51,376 nucleotides of DNA, taken from NCBI GenBank assembly GCA_964343265.1, contig CAYFIW010000006.1:1-51376 (forward strand), given 5' to 3'. Source of the DNA: CAYFIW01 sp964343265 (GTDB taxonomy: Bacteria > Chloroflexota > Dehalococcoidia > Lucifugimonadales > UBA826). The stretch's first letter is position 1; every line of letters starts with the position of its first letter. The position numbers and the translations under genes were made by a program. Positions 17,281-25,635 of the stretch are shown here, piece by piece. A model generated the notes under the pieces. It did not search any database, had not been told where the DNA came from, and worked only from the letters and a program-made list of their open reading frames with translations.

Positions 17281-18113
17281 ATTTCTTTAGGTAGTAGGTG
17301 TGGTCTCCCATTCCATTCTTCTACATAGCCAGATCGGTTTTCCTGACCATGACCAAATACGATTATCCATCCTTCTTTCATTGCCATGTCCAGAAGTTCT
17401 TTTTTCTGAACGAGAGTTTCATTTGGGAATTCGTCCGCGGCCGCAATAAAATTTGCTTGTAGGTGGTAGGCCGTAGGAATTAGATCACCTGCGAATACAA
17501 TTCTTTCGCTTCCCATGTTGACCATGACCATCTGGTGGCCTTTCGATGGGCCATCTGCGACTTTCAAGGTAACACCTGGGGCGATCTCAGTATCTCCATC
17601 TACTAACTCAATAAGACCTTTCTCTTGCAAAGGCAAAAAGTCTTCAGAGTGAAATGCGTCTTCGTATCTTTCATTGGGTGAGATAGCTTCGCTCCAACAA
17701 TCTTTTTGCACCAGATGCCGTGCCCGAGGAAAAATAGGGACGGCTGCTCCAGTTCTATTTAGCTTCGTGCATCCTCCAGAATGGTCGAAATGAAGGTGAG
17801 TTAACACGACTATATCTATGTCTCGAGCATTTAAATCAAACTCTTTTAAGTTTCTTATTAGTTTGTTTCCGTTAATGTGATGAGATTCTTTGAGTTCATC
17901 TGTTCTTTTATTACCAACCCCTGTATCAACAAGGATGTTTGCCGTGGGTGTTTGGATAACCATACTATTCATTGCAAACCGAACTCTGTTACGTCTATCA
18001 GGTTTTATTTGCGTTTCCCATTCTGTTCTCGGTACCTGACCGAAAGCATAACCTCCGTCGACCATCAGGGTTCCGTCAGAAATTAAATTTACCTTATTGT
18101 CGTCATAGTTCAT
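17277..18113 (-). CDS. metallo-beta-lactamase-fold hydrolase
   Basis: A 278-residue metallo-beta-lactamase-fold protein. The HxHxDH metal motif is LTHLHFDHSGG, with His106, His108, Asp110 and His111. Further ligands are likely in the SKGHQMVM, FAGDLIP and FGHGQE segments. The overall layout resembles the lactonase/AttM-like subgroup, but no residue fixes the substrate. AAGGA lies about 10 bases before the ATG. The gene is convergent with mtaB. Confidence 0.9.
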   Translation of the reverse strand: MNYDDNKVNLISDGTLMVDGGYAFGQVPRTEWETQIKPDRRNRVRFAMNSMVIQTPTANILVDTGVGNKRTDELKESHHINGNKLIRNLKEFDLNARDIDIVVLTHLHFDHSGGCTKLNRTGAAVPIFPRARHLVQKDCWSEAISPNERYEDAFHSEDFLPLQEKGLIELVDGDTEIAPGVTLKVADGPSKGHQMVMVNMGSERIVFAGDLIPTAYHLQANFIAAADEFPNETLVQKKELLDMAMKEGWIIVFGHGQENRSGYVEEWNGRPHLLPKEI

Positions 18114-18373
18114 TCATAACCATCCTTTGAAAAACAAGGCGACTATCAGAGACTCTATAGGGATTAGTAAGTCATGTTTTAACTGCTTGGCAGCCATTCA
18201 AGTGAGCCTAATATAAAATATTAAAAGGTCTCAGTGCGAGCTCTATGGTGACTTATATTACTTAAATGAAATCCCACTAATGAGAAACTAGTGAATTATG
18301 TACCCAACAGTCAATTGGAATGAGCACCATTTTTTGGACATTATGCATGGTTGGTGGTGCTATTTCTGATAAA
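18114..18373. other. 260-base intergenic region between two minus-strand genes
   Basis: AT-rich spacer between the aminotransferase gene (ending at 18374) and the metallo-hydrolase gene (starting at 18113). It contains one inverted repeat with perfect 7-base arms, AGCACCA at 18323-18329 and TGGTGCT at 18355-18361, just downstream of the aminotransferase stop. The 25-base loop is long for a terminator. The promoter of the metallo-hydrolase probably lies here, but no clear hexamers were found. No small gene was recognised. Confidence 0.35.
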
Positions 18374-19660
18374 TTAGTTATTTATCCGATCTGAAGCGAT
18401 CTCAAACGCATTAATTGTTTTCTTTAAATCGTCTTCACTATGTTCAGTTGAAAAATAGAATTTTGTGGTCCCCTTGAAAATGCCATTTTCAAGCAAGACT
18501 GAATTGAATTTTGCCAAAGTGCTTGGGTTTCCAAGAATACTAGTTCTGTAGTCATAAACGTCGTGATCAGTAAAAAAAACGTCGAAGAGTATTGGCTCAC
18601 CTACGACTTTTGCCGGGATATTAGCATCATCGAAAGTACTTTGTAGTGCTTTCATAGTTTCCATACCAGTTTTGAACATACTCTCGTAAATGCCAGGTGT
18701 TTTCAGTATAGATAAAACCTCTAGGCCTGCAGCACATGCCACTGGATTGCCACTTAGTGTTCCTATCTGTGGCATAAAGTTTTCTTTTTCTACAGAATCA
18801 GAACTGAAGTGATCCATTAAATAATCTTTACCAGCTACGGCTGTAAGAGGGAATCCTCCAGCAACTGCTTTTCCTAAGGTACATATATCAGGCTCTACGC
18901 CGTAATATTCTTGAGCTCCCCCGTAAGCGAAACGGAATCCAGTAACAACCTCGTCAAATATTAGTGGTATCTCGTAGTGTTTTGTTATCTCTCGTAGCCC
19001 TTCTAAAAACCCTTTTCGTGGAGGAATTAATCGTTGAAATGGTTCAATAATAACGCCACCTAACTCATCGTGATGCGTCTCAATTATGGCCGTTGTTATT
19101 TCTAGATTATTAAAGGGTGCTATTAACATTTCTTCTGCTATTGAAGCTGGTATCCCCGCGGAATCAGATTCTGCTTGAGGGTATTCCAGGGATTTGGTTG
19201 GAGACATACTCATTAGAGCGTAGTCATTCATACCATGGAATCCGCCCTCAAATTTTAGGATTTTATCTCTGCCCCGGAATGCTCTAGCTGTTCTCATTGC
19301 GTACAAGGTTGCTTCAGACCCTGTGCTGCAAAACCTCACTTTCTCCGCACATGGGACAGCGTCCACGATTTCTTCTGCAAGAGATATAGCTTTCTCATTT
19401 GTTGCAAAAAAAGTAGTGCCGCTATCAATCTGAGATAATACAGCTTCCGTGACCTTTGGATGCGCGTGTCCCACGATCATAGGTCCGGACCCAAGAAGAT
19501 AATCCACGTATTCGTTACCACTTTCGTCCCAAATATGGCTTCCTTTGCCATGACTTATAATTGTTTCGTATGGGAGATTTCCGAGTGATCCCTGAGGCAA
19601 AACTAATTCGGCTCTTTTTAGCATTTGATTTTCGCGTTCAGTTTTGGTTTTTGACTTCAT
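18374..19660 (-). CDS. class III aminotransferase, glutamate-1-semialdehyde aminomutase-like
   Basis: A 428-residue PLP-dependent fold type I enzyme close to HemL. Recognisable parts are GHAHPKV near residue 70, CSTGSEATLYAMRTARA (phosphate binding) near residue 115, FDEVVTGFRF (PLP-binding Asp) near residue 240 and TLGKAVAGGFP with the Schiff-base lysine near residue 268. HemL-like aminotransferases outside heme clusters often act on other amino acids, and no hem gene is nearby, so the substrate is open. The start is taken as the ATG at 19660 because CGGAGG directly abuts an upstream ATG at 19666 and sits 6 bases before 19660. Confidence 0.9.
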   Translation of the reverse strand: MKSKTKTERENQMLKRAELVLPQGSLGNLPYETIISHGKGSHIWDESGNEYVDYLLGSGPMIVGHAHPKVTEAVLSQIDSGTTFFATNEKAISLAEEIVDAVPCAEKVRFCSTGSEATLYAMRTARAFRGRDKILKFEGGFHGMNDYALMSMSPTKSLEYPQAESDSAGIPASIAEEMLIAPFNNLEITTAIIETHHDELGGVIIEPFQRLIPPRKGFLEGLREITKHYEIPLIFDEVVTGFRFAYGGAQEYYGVEPDICTLGKAVAGGFPLTAVAGKDYLMDHFSSDSVEKENFMPQIGTLSGNPVACAAGLEVLSILKTPGIYESMFKTGMETMKALQSTFDDANIPAKVVGEPILFDVFFTDHDVYDYRTSILGNPSTLAKFNSVLLENGIFKGTTKFYFSTEHSEDDLKKTINAFEIASDRINN

Positions 19661-19754
19661 CAACATCCTCCGAATTAAAATAGTTTTTCATACAGATGTA
19701 GTTTTTTTGTCTGAATGATTGATATAAAAGTATTCTAACGATTTGACTCTATAG

Positions 19755-19766
19755 GTTCTATAGAAC
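19755..19766. promoter_or_regulatory. 12-base perfect palindrome, candidate operator
   Basis: GTTCTATAGAAC is a perfect 12-base palindrome in the divergent region between the aminotransferase gene and pepA. It lies 6 bases after a TTGACT that resembles a -35 box. It could be a repressor site for either gene. There is only one copy, and no regulator gene is adjacent, so this is suggestive only. Confidence 0.3.
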
Positions 19767-19870
19767 AAATGGCAACAATAAATTATGTATTGATACGCCG
19801 ATATTACTACGATTGATTTACTGAAAATTATGTTTTTTTATTCAAACTTCATATGGAGGGATGTTACGAA

Positions 19871-21385
19871 ATGAAAATAAGTCTTGTGGGTGACCAGATA
19901 TCTGAAATTCAAACGGATTGTGTTGTTATGGGATTGTTTGAAAACGATCAGGACAACAATGAGTGTTTCAAACACTTAGATTTAAAATTTGATAAAACTT
20001 TTTCTGAATTGATCTGTGATGGAGAGATAACGGGAAAATCAGATTCACTTACGCTAGTTCATACATTGAATAAGATTATTCCCAAAAGGGTTTTGGTCTG
20101 TGGATTAGGAAGAAAAGATGTGATCACAAAGAACAAATTAAGAGACTTTTTATCAGCTGCTTTTAGAAAAGCTAGGGCCAGCAGTTCATCTAGCTGCTGT
20201 GTAGTTGTTAGTTCTTTCACGACGAACTCTATAAATTCAAATGAGATTATTTCCATAGCATCTGAATCGTTTAACTCAGGACTATATAAATACGAGGTAT
20301 ACAAGTCCTCAAAGAATGAATCTAATATCGATGAATTAACGCTTGTGTTAGAAAGCAACGATTTTTCAAAAAATCTAGAGACTCTGCAAAAAGAAGTTTC
20401 ATATGGCGAAATTATTGGTCAATCGGTTAATCTCGCACGAGATCTTTCAAATGGACCTCCGAATTACATGACACCAACTCATCTTTCTGAGGTAGCAATC
20501 GATACATTGGCAGGTACAGTAGTTAATGTTGAGGTTATGGACAGCGGAAAGATGGAGGCTATGGGAATGGGAGCACTTCTCGGGGTTGCGCGGGGAAGCG
20601 CAGAACCTCCCAAGTTAATTGTCATGGATTATATTGGCGACAAAGATAACCTAGGTAATTCCATTGCTCTACTCGGAAAAGGGATAACTTTCGATAGCGG
20701 TGGACTGGATTTGAAGTCTCCTGCAGGTATGAGGACTATGAAAGGAGACATGGCGGGTGGCGCTGCAGTAATTGGAGCAATGAAATCAGTTGCTTTTCTT
20801 AAACCTAAAATAAATGTTTTAGGCATTGTTCCTGCGACAGAAAATATGCCCGGAGCTTCAGCTCAACGCCCCAGCGATGTTGTAACTGCAATGGACGGTA
20901 CAACTATTGAAATAGACAATACCGACGCAGAAGGGAGATTGGTTCTAGCTGATGCGGTCTGTTATGCAAGGTCGAAAGGGGTAAATAGGATAGTTGATGT
21001 AGCGACCTTAACAGGGGCGGTTAGATCCGCACTAGGAGATCAATGTATAGGTGCATTTGGTAATGACCCACTTTTTACTGAAATGGTTATTGATGCCGGT
21101 GATAGGGTGGGGGAGAGGATCTGGGAGCTTCCCACATTTGAGGAATATAAGTCTCAATTCAATAGTGACATAGCTGATTTGAAAAATTCTGGAGGGTCTG
21201 GAGCTGGGGCAATCACGGGAGCTATGTTTATAGGAAGTTTTGTCGATGAAGCATCTTGGGTTCATTTGGACATTGCTGCAACGAGTATGACTAGTAGAAC
21301 AAAGGGAGATCTTGTAAAGGGAGCAACTGGATCAGGTGTGAGGACTTTGATTGAATTGTGTGAAATACTTGCTGATGAAAATTAA
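19871..21385 (+). CDS. pepA: leucyl aminopeptidase (M17 family)
   Basis: A 504-residue cytosolic M17 aminopeptidase that removes N-terminal residues from peptides with two zinc or manganese ions. The active-site blocks are LLGKGITFDSGGLDLK (metal-binding Lys and Asp), MKGDMAGGAAVIGAM and NTDAEGRLVLADA (Asp/Glu ligands and catalytic Arg). An N-terminal macro-like domain occupies the first 170 or so residues. The start at 19871 is preferred over the ATG at 19853 because GGAGGG (19855-19860) lies 10 bases before it. The gene is divergent from the aminotransferase. Confidence 0.95.
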   Translation: MKISLVGDQISEIQTDCVVMGLFENDQDNNECFKHLDLKFDKTFSELICDGEITGKSDSLTLVHTLNKIIPKRVLVCGLGRKDVITKNKLRDFLSAAFRKARASSSSSCCVVVSSFTTNSINSNEIISIASESFNSGLYKYEVYKSSKNESNIDELTLVLESNDFSKNLETLQKEVSYGEIIGQSVNLARDLSNGPPNYMTPTHLSEVAIDTLAGTVVNVEVMDSGKMEAMGMGALLGVARGSAEPPKLIVMDYIGDKDNLGNSIALLGKGITFDSGGLDLKSPAGMRTMKGDMAGGAAVIGAMKSVAFLKPKINVLGIVPATENMPGASAQRPSDVVTAMDGTTIEIDNTDAEGRLVLADAVCYARSKGVNRIVDVATLTGAVRSALGDQCIGAFGNDPLFTEMVIDAGDRVGERIWELPTFEEYKSQFNSDIADLKNSGGSGAGAITGAMFIGSFVDEASWVHLDIAATSMTSRTKGDLVKGATGSGVRTLIELCEILADEN

Positions 21386-21398
21386 TATTTCTTGACTA

Positions 21399-21428
21399 GG
21401 TCATGTGAAACGAAGTTGTCACATGACC
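21399..21428 (+). terminator. strong hairpin downstream of pepA
   Basis: Perfect 10-base arms, GGTCATGTGA and TCACATGACC, enclose a 10-base loop (AACGAAGTTG) that can add three more pairs. It begins 14 bases after the pepA stop, where a terminator is expected. The run after the hairpin (ATTCTGTATG) is not a clean T tract, so termination may be factor-dependent. The palindrome could also be a protein-binding site for the small regulator gene that follows. Confidence 0.45.
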
Positions 21429-21499
21429 ATTCTGTATGTTAGATTCTGAACCTAGTTATCATAATTCGCTACGCGACATTGAATTCATAAGGAAACTAA

Positions 21500-21796
21500 G
21501 TGGTACAACCCCATACACCCAAATGGACCTTCATTACTAATCATGGATTGGTGTTGAGTTACATATTTCACAATTCCACTAGTACAGCTAGGGAAATAGC
21601 CAATCACATTGGTGTTACAGAGAGAACTACTCATAAAATAATTTCCGATCTTGAGGGTGCAGGATACATAAAACGGCAAAAAATTGGACGACGTAATGTA
21701 TACAACGTTGACCCACAACTTCCACTTAGGCATCACACGAAGACTGATATAATGGTTGAGGATTTATTAGAGTCTTTGACAGCCAATCCTGATTAA
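21500..21796 (+). CDS. small winged-helix transcriptional regulator
   Basis: A 98-residue winged helix-turn-helix protein. Residues about 30-75 form the DNA-binding unit: STAREIANHIGVTERTTHKI as the helix-turn-helix, then ISDLEGAGYIKRQKIGRRNVY as the second recognition part and wing. It looks like a MarR- or ArsR-type wing without metal-binding cysteines. The start is GTG at 21500 with AAGGA about 6 bases upstream. The possible operator 21399-21428 lies just upstream, which would allow autoregulation. The target genes are unknown. Confidence 0.82.
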   Translation: MVQPHTPKWTFITNHGLVLSYIFHNSTSTAREIANHIGVTERTTHKIISDLEGAGYIKRQKIGRRNVYNVDPQLPLRHHTKTDIMVEDLLESLTANPD

Positions 21797-21847
21797 CAGC
21801 ACACGTTAATTTTCGATCTAAATTTTTAAAGACTGTTAACTCCGCCG

Positions 21848-21877
21848 TTGACCCTGTTTCGTTTCCAATGCTAGACT
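21848..21877 (+). promoter_or_regulatory. promoter of tRNA-His
   Basis: TTGACC (21848-21853) and TAGACT (21872-21877) are separated by 18 bases. TG lies one base before the -10 hexamer, as in extended -10 promoters. Transcription would start about 7 bases later, just ahead of the tRNA-His gene. This is one of the clearer sigma-70-like promoters in the window. Confidence 0.6.
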
Positions 21878-21889
21878 TTTTCACGTTGT

Positions 21890-21967
21890 GGTGAGCGTGG
21901 CCAAGTCGGTTAAGGCGCCAGGTTGTGGCCCTGGAGATCGAGGGTTCGAATCCCTTCGCTCACCCCA
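21890..21967 (+). tRNA. tRNA-His (anticodon GTG)
   Basis: A complete cloverleaf. The acceptor GTGAGCG (21891-21897) pairs with CGCTCAC (21957-21963). The extra G at -1 (21890) faces discriminator C at 21964, the hallmark of tRNA-His. The anticodon stem is CCAGG/CCTGG with loop TTGTGGC, giving anticodon GTG at 21925-21927. The T arm contains GGTTCGAATCC. The 3' CCA is encoded (21965-21967). Confidence 0.97.
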
Positions 21968-22012
21968 TAGATCCCAATTACGGAATAATTTGGGCAAATT
22001 TGTGCCTGAAAG

Positions 22013-23161
22013 GTGAGTGGATTGTTAAAATTACCGGCGAACTATTCCATTGTTCGAGAAGGAAAACCCAATGGGGAAAATTGGATTTTTCGTATAACTA
22101 CTTCTTCTGGGCGTGAAATCAGTGCAGTTGCTGTGACTCAACCAAATAAATCCAGAACTGGCCCTACTTGGTCATATGTTTTTGAAAACATTGGGTTAAA
22201 TTCGGTTGATGTTGGTAGTCCCGGTTCATTTGAAAGCCTTAAGGATGGATATAAGGCTGCAGGGATAGATTTGGCAGATGTTACTAACGTTATAGTTACT
22301 CATGGTCATTCGGACCATGATGGCACAATACCAGAGTTTATAAAAGAATCTAACTCTAGGTTATTTGCTCATGAATCTTACGACTTATTGAAGGCATATA
22401 GATCCTGGGATATTCAGGATTTTTCCGCAACGATACTTAAAAGGGAGTTAAGTGCTTTAGGGAAAAAAATGATCGATAAGGATACGGTTAATCAAAGGTT
22501 AAAAAGTGATGGTGAATATTACCATTTGAAAAAGTCTACCAAGGTGAATTCTAACTTGTCCCATGGGGATAATATTGGCGATATGAAAGTTTTATCTACC
22601 CCTGGCCATTCACCTGATCAGATTTGCTTAGAGATAGACAACATTTTGTTTACTGGAGATCATGTGCTCCCAGAAATCACTCCTCATCCAACTTCAAAGA
22701 TGGTGTTTAAAAATTCAGTAAATTTGGATATCAAAGCTTCTAGGTTAGATTTGGAAAGTCTTTATGGATTAGGTGTTTATTTGGAATCTTTGGGAGTTAT
22801 CACTCGTTTCGAAAAGGAAACGGTTTTGCTACCAGCCCATCGTCTTTACAACCGCGGACATTTAAATGAAGTTGTTCCAAGTAGAGCTAAAGATATTATT
22901 GATCATCATTCTAGAAGATTGGCTCGACTTCTTAAATCGATAGGAAGCGGGGAATCTAGCCTTGAGGATATAACTGAAGGTATATTTAGCAGAGGTAAAT
23001 TGCTTGGAGGAAATTTAATGGCTGCGGTGTCTGAGGTGGTCGCACATCTTGAATTTCTTGATGATACTGAAGATATAAAAGTCGGCGACGATGGGTCTAT
23101 CTCACTTATATCTGGTGCACATCATAACTACCCTCAAACAATTGAGAGGATGCTTTCTTAG
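22013..23161 (+). CDS. metallo-beta-lactamase-fold hydrolase, LACTB2/glyoxalase II-like
   Basis: A 382-residue metallo-hydrolase. The HxHxDH motif is VTHGHSDHDG, with His97, His99, Asp101 and His102. Further ligands lie in STPGHSPDQI and FTGDHVLPEITPHP. A C-terminal helical domain of about 100 residues, after PAHRLYNRGH, resembles the extra domain of LACTB2-type proteins. The GTG start at 22013 lies only 45 bases after tRNA-His. It is unlike the other metallo-beta-lactamase-fold protein at 17.3 kb in length and arrangement. The substrate is unknown. Confidence 0.9.
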   Translation: MSGLLKLPANYSIVREGKPNGENWIFRITTSSGREISAVAVTQPNKSRTGPTWSYVFENIGLNSVDVGSPGSFESLKDGYKAAGIDLADVTNVIVTHGHSDHDGTIPEFIKESNSRLFAHESYDLLKAYRSWDIQDFSATILKRELSALGKKMIDKDTVNQRLKSDGEYYHLKKSTKVNSNLSHGDNIGDMKVLSTPGHSPDQICLEIDNILFTGDHVLPEITPHPTSKMVFKNSVNLDIKASRLDLESLYGLGVYLESLGVITRFEKETVLLPAHRLYNRGHLNEVVPSRAKDIIDHHSRRLARLLKSIGSGESSLEDITEGIFSRGKLLGGNLMAAVSEVVAHLEFLDDTEDIKVGDDGSISLISGAHHNYPQTIERMLS

Positions 23162-23262
23162 GACGTCCACTAATTACCTCATAATACCTGGAGTTTAGTC
23201 AGATATGATCTGTCAATTTAAGTGGAGCCAGTAAGTTTTCTGATAAATCTAAAAGGAGATAT

Positions 23263-24111
23263 ATGTCCACAGATCCAGTTGTAGCGATCACGGAACAAAA
23301 TGCTGAGGGCCAAGTGGCTGAAATATATCAAGATATTCGCTTTACTCTTGGAGTGCCCGTAGTTAATTTAATTTGGCGACATTTGGCGACATTTCCTGGG
23401 GCCTTAGAGTGGAGCTGGGCATCTGTAAAGCCTTTATATGAGGAAAACATTATTCATGCTGAAGCTTCTGCGCTGCGTAGGAAAATTTCGGTGCCAGTGG
23501 ACTTTGGATTATCCCCCTTACATTTGAAAGCTTCTGGGCTTGCAGAGGACGATGTATACTCTATAAAAATCGTTCTTGATAGCTACCATAAAAGTAATGC
23601 AATGAATCTCATTTCCCTTAGTTCTTTGCTTGCTAGATTAAATGGTAAATCTACAAACTCTGCTAATTACATTGATCTGTTGGATTCTGTCGAAAGTAAA
23701 GGTGTTAATGGGCATATGCCTGAGCTAATACCTTTAAATTCTATGCCTGAGTCTACTAGAAATTTAGTTATGGCTATAAATAAGATTGGTGGGCGGGAAC
23801 AAATATTGCCGAGTATGTATCGTCACTTAGCCAATTGGCCACAATTTTTAGCTTTAATTAGCCTGCTTCTTTTACATTATGAAAAAAAAGGAATCTTGGA
23901 ATCTCACATTGAATCTTCAATAAATGAGGCTTATATAAGGGGTGTTCAAATAACTGGAATGCTAGCCGTTCCTGATTTCTTTATTTCAGACGTTGTGGAG
24001 TCACAAACTAAAGATGCCCTAGAGAAATTTACGAAAGGTCCTCTTGGAAAAATGACAGCTATTGTGTCTATAATCATGAACTCTATATCTTTGGGTTCTT
24101 GTACTAAGTAG
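23263..24111 (+). CDS. DehI-family (halocarboxylic acid dehalogenase-like) protein
   Basis: A 282-residue all-helical protein with two related halves, as in the DehI family (PF10778): IWRHLATFPGALEWSWASVKPLY near residue 38 and MYRHLANWPQFLALISLLL near residue 185. Characterised DehI enzymes hydrolyse 2-haloacids such as chloropropionate, and water is activated by an aspartate that I recall as Asp189 in the second repeat. In this protein the matching place appears to be Pro-Ser-Met-Tyr (183-186), without Asp. The function may therefore differ from dehalogenation. AAAGGAG lies about 7 bases before the ATG. The gene lies between two tRNA genes. Confidence 0.8.
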   Translation: MSTDPVVAITEQNAEGQVAEIYQDIRFTLGVPVVNLIWRHLATFPGALEWSWASVKPLYEENIIHAEASALRRKISVPVDFGLSPLHLKASGLAEDDVYSIKIVLDSYHKSNAMNLISLSSLLARLNGKSTNSANYIDLLDSVESKGVNGHMPELIPLNSMPESTRNLVMAINKIGGREQILPSMYRHLANWPQFLALISLLLLHYEKKGILESHIESSINEAYIRGVQITGMLAVPDFFISDVVESQTKDALEKFTKGPLGKMTAIVSIIMNSISLGSCTK

Positions 24112-24255
24112 TAACATGTATTTTGTTGCTTTAATAGAGATACAAATACAAGGCTTAAAACGCTAATTTATCAGCAATTTATCAGTATTAACCATTTTCG
24201 GAAGATAAAAAGGGTAGGGGAAAAGGCCTGATTTGTGACTAGGAATGCCGATTAT

Positions 24256-24331
24256 GCGCCTGTAGCTCAGTGGATAGAGCAGTGGTCTTCGAAGCCACGT
24301 GTCGGGGGTTCGAATCCCTCCAGGCGCGCCA
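24256..24331 (+). tRNA. tRNA-Arg (anticodon TCG)
   Basis: A complete cloverleaf. The acceptor GCGCCTG (24256-24262) pairs with CAGGCGC (24321-24327), with discriminator G at 24328. The D arm is GCTC...GAGC. The anticodon stem is GTGGT/GCCAC with loop CTTCGAA, giving TCG at 24289-24291. The T arm is GGGGGTTCGAATCCCTC. CCA is encoded (24329-24331). It ends 5 bases before the stop codon of the convergent arsenite exporter gene. Confidence 0.96.
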
Positions 24332-24336
24332 CGGTA

Positions 24337-25365
24337 TCACATCGTTTTTTGTGGAAATAGATGATTGGTTCTATTGACAAAATACACCAAAGATAACATG
24401 ACAGGTACTTCTACTAAGACTCCCACAACTGTGGCCAGAGCTGCTCCTGAGTTCAGCCCATAAAGAGATATAGCTACTGCCACGGCCAACTCAAAGAAAT
24501 TTGAGGTTCCAATCAGACATGCAGGGGCCGCAATGTTGTGGCTAAGCTTTAGTGAACGCGCGGCCGTATATGCGATGGCAAATATACCGTAGGTTTGAAG
24601 GATGAGTGGGATTGCGATAAGAGCTATAACTTGCGGTTTGTCTATTATAACTTCCGCCTGAAAACCAAATAAAAGAACTACAGTAATTAACAAACCCAAT
24701 ATTGACATTGGTTTGATGTTCGCCAAAAAGCTCTGTAGAGCCATATTCTCAGCGTTAGAGGTAATTTGTAATCTTGTTATGACTCCAGCTATCAAAGGTA
24801 AAACAACATATAAAATTACTGACAGTATCAAGGTCTCCCAGGGGATATTTATATCTGCTATGCCAAGTAAGATACCCGTAATCGGAGCAAAGGCAAAAAT
24901 CATTATTACGTCGTTTACTGAGACTTGTACTAATGTGTAGTTGGGGTCTCCTTTAGTAAGCTGACTCCATACAAACACCATGGCAGTACAAGGTGCGACA
25001 CCTAGAAGTATCATGCCTGCAATATATTCTGTACCAGTAACAGGATCAACGAGGTCCACAAATAATATTTTGAAAAACAGCCAGCCAAGGCCTGCCATTG
25101 TAAATGGTTTTATTAACCAATTTACAACCAACGTTAAAATCAGGCCTTTTGGTCGTTCGCCTAGATTTTTAATAGATGAAAAATCAACTTGGACCATCAT
25201 TGGGTAAACCATCACCCAAATACACAACGCTATGACAATATTAACGCTTGCGAATTCTATATCGGAAACCTGGCTAAACAACTCAGGGAAGAGATTGCCT
25301 AGAATAACGCCTGTGATTATGCTTACCCCAACCCACACGGATAAATAGCGTTCGAAAATTCCCAT
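24337..25365 (-). CDS. acr3: ACR3-family arsenite efflux permease
   Basis: A 342-residue, ten-span membrane permease of the ACR3 (bile acid/arsenite/riboflavin transporter) superfamily, which exports arsenite using the proton gradient. The signature GVAPCTAMVFVWSQL near residue 123 carries the essential transport cysteine, Cys126. YPMMVQVDF near residue 54 and AVAISLYGLNSGAALATVVG near the C-terminus are also typical of ACR3. No arsR, arsC or arsenic methylase gene lies beside it, so it acts as a single-gene resistance determinant here. Confidence 0.95.
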   Translation of the reverse strand: MGIFERYLSVWVGVSIITGVILGNLFPELFSQVSDIEFASVNIVIALCIWVMVYPMMVQVDFSSIKNLGERPKGLILTLVVNWLIKPFTMAGLGWLFFKILFVDLVDPVTGTEYIAGMILLGVAPCTAMVFVWSQLTKGDPNYTLVQVSVNDVIMIFAFAPITGILLGIADINIPWETLILSVILYVVLPLIAGVITRLQITSNAENMALQSFLANIKPMSILGLLITVVLLFGFQAEVIIDKPQVIALIAIPLILQTYGIFAIAYTAARSLKLSHNIAAPACLIGTSNFFELAVAVAISLYGLNSGAALATVVGVLVEVPVMLSLVYFVNRTNHLFPQKTM

Positions 25366-25522
25366 TATAGTAAACCTGTCTCACATTTAGAATTTTTTAA
25401 TTTGCAAATTATTTGGGTCTGATCTCATCTCTAACAAATAAGCCACTTTGAGGACATAAGTATAAATTGAATTTCAGCTTAAAAGTTATAACGACTGAGG
25501 CTAAAAGTATCAATCAATTATT

Positions 25523-25560
25523 TCTACTGAAATAAACTTCCATTTGGTTTATTCAGCAGA
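25523..25560. repeat. imperfect 14-15 base inverted repeat, possible operator or hairpin
   Basis: Arms TCTACTGAAATAAAC (25523-25537) and GTTTATTCAGCAGA (25547-25560) pair along nearly their whole length, with one mismatch and one bulged A, around a 9-base spacer. It lies in the 270-base divergent region between acr3 and the zinc dehydrogenase gene, about 75 bases before the latter's start. It may be a regulator site or a leader hairpin. The rest of this spacer is AT-rich, and no gene was recognised in it. Confidence 0.4.
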
Positions 25561-25635
25561 AAACTTATATTTATTGAGGTAGTATGTGCGAGAAGGTACA
25601 GGATGCGTTATTGATTGATATGGAGGAATAGAAGG

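Noticed and set aside
18323..18361. AGCACCA/TGGTGCT inverted repeat as a terminator of the aminotransferase gene
   Set aside because: The 25-base loop and lack of a proper T tract make it weak; noted only inside the intergenic entry.
18374..19660. Definite heme-pathway HemL
   Set aside because: Only family-level similarity is visible and no heme genes are adjacent; many HemL-like aminotransferases have other substrates.
24148..24200. Short direct repeat AATTTATCAG, two copies one base apart, as a CRISPR or att-like repeat
   Set aside because: Only two 10-base copies in AT-rich sequence; too little to support a functional repeat.
25615..25635. TTG at 25615 as start of the zinc dehydrogenase
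   Set aside because: It would place the GGAGG ribosome-binding site inside the coding region; the ATG at 25636 has ideal spacing from it.
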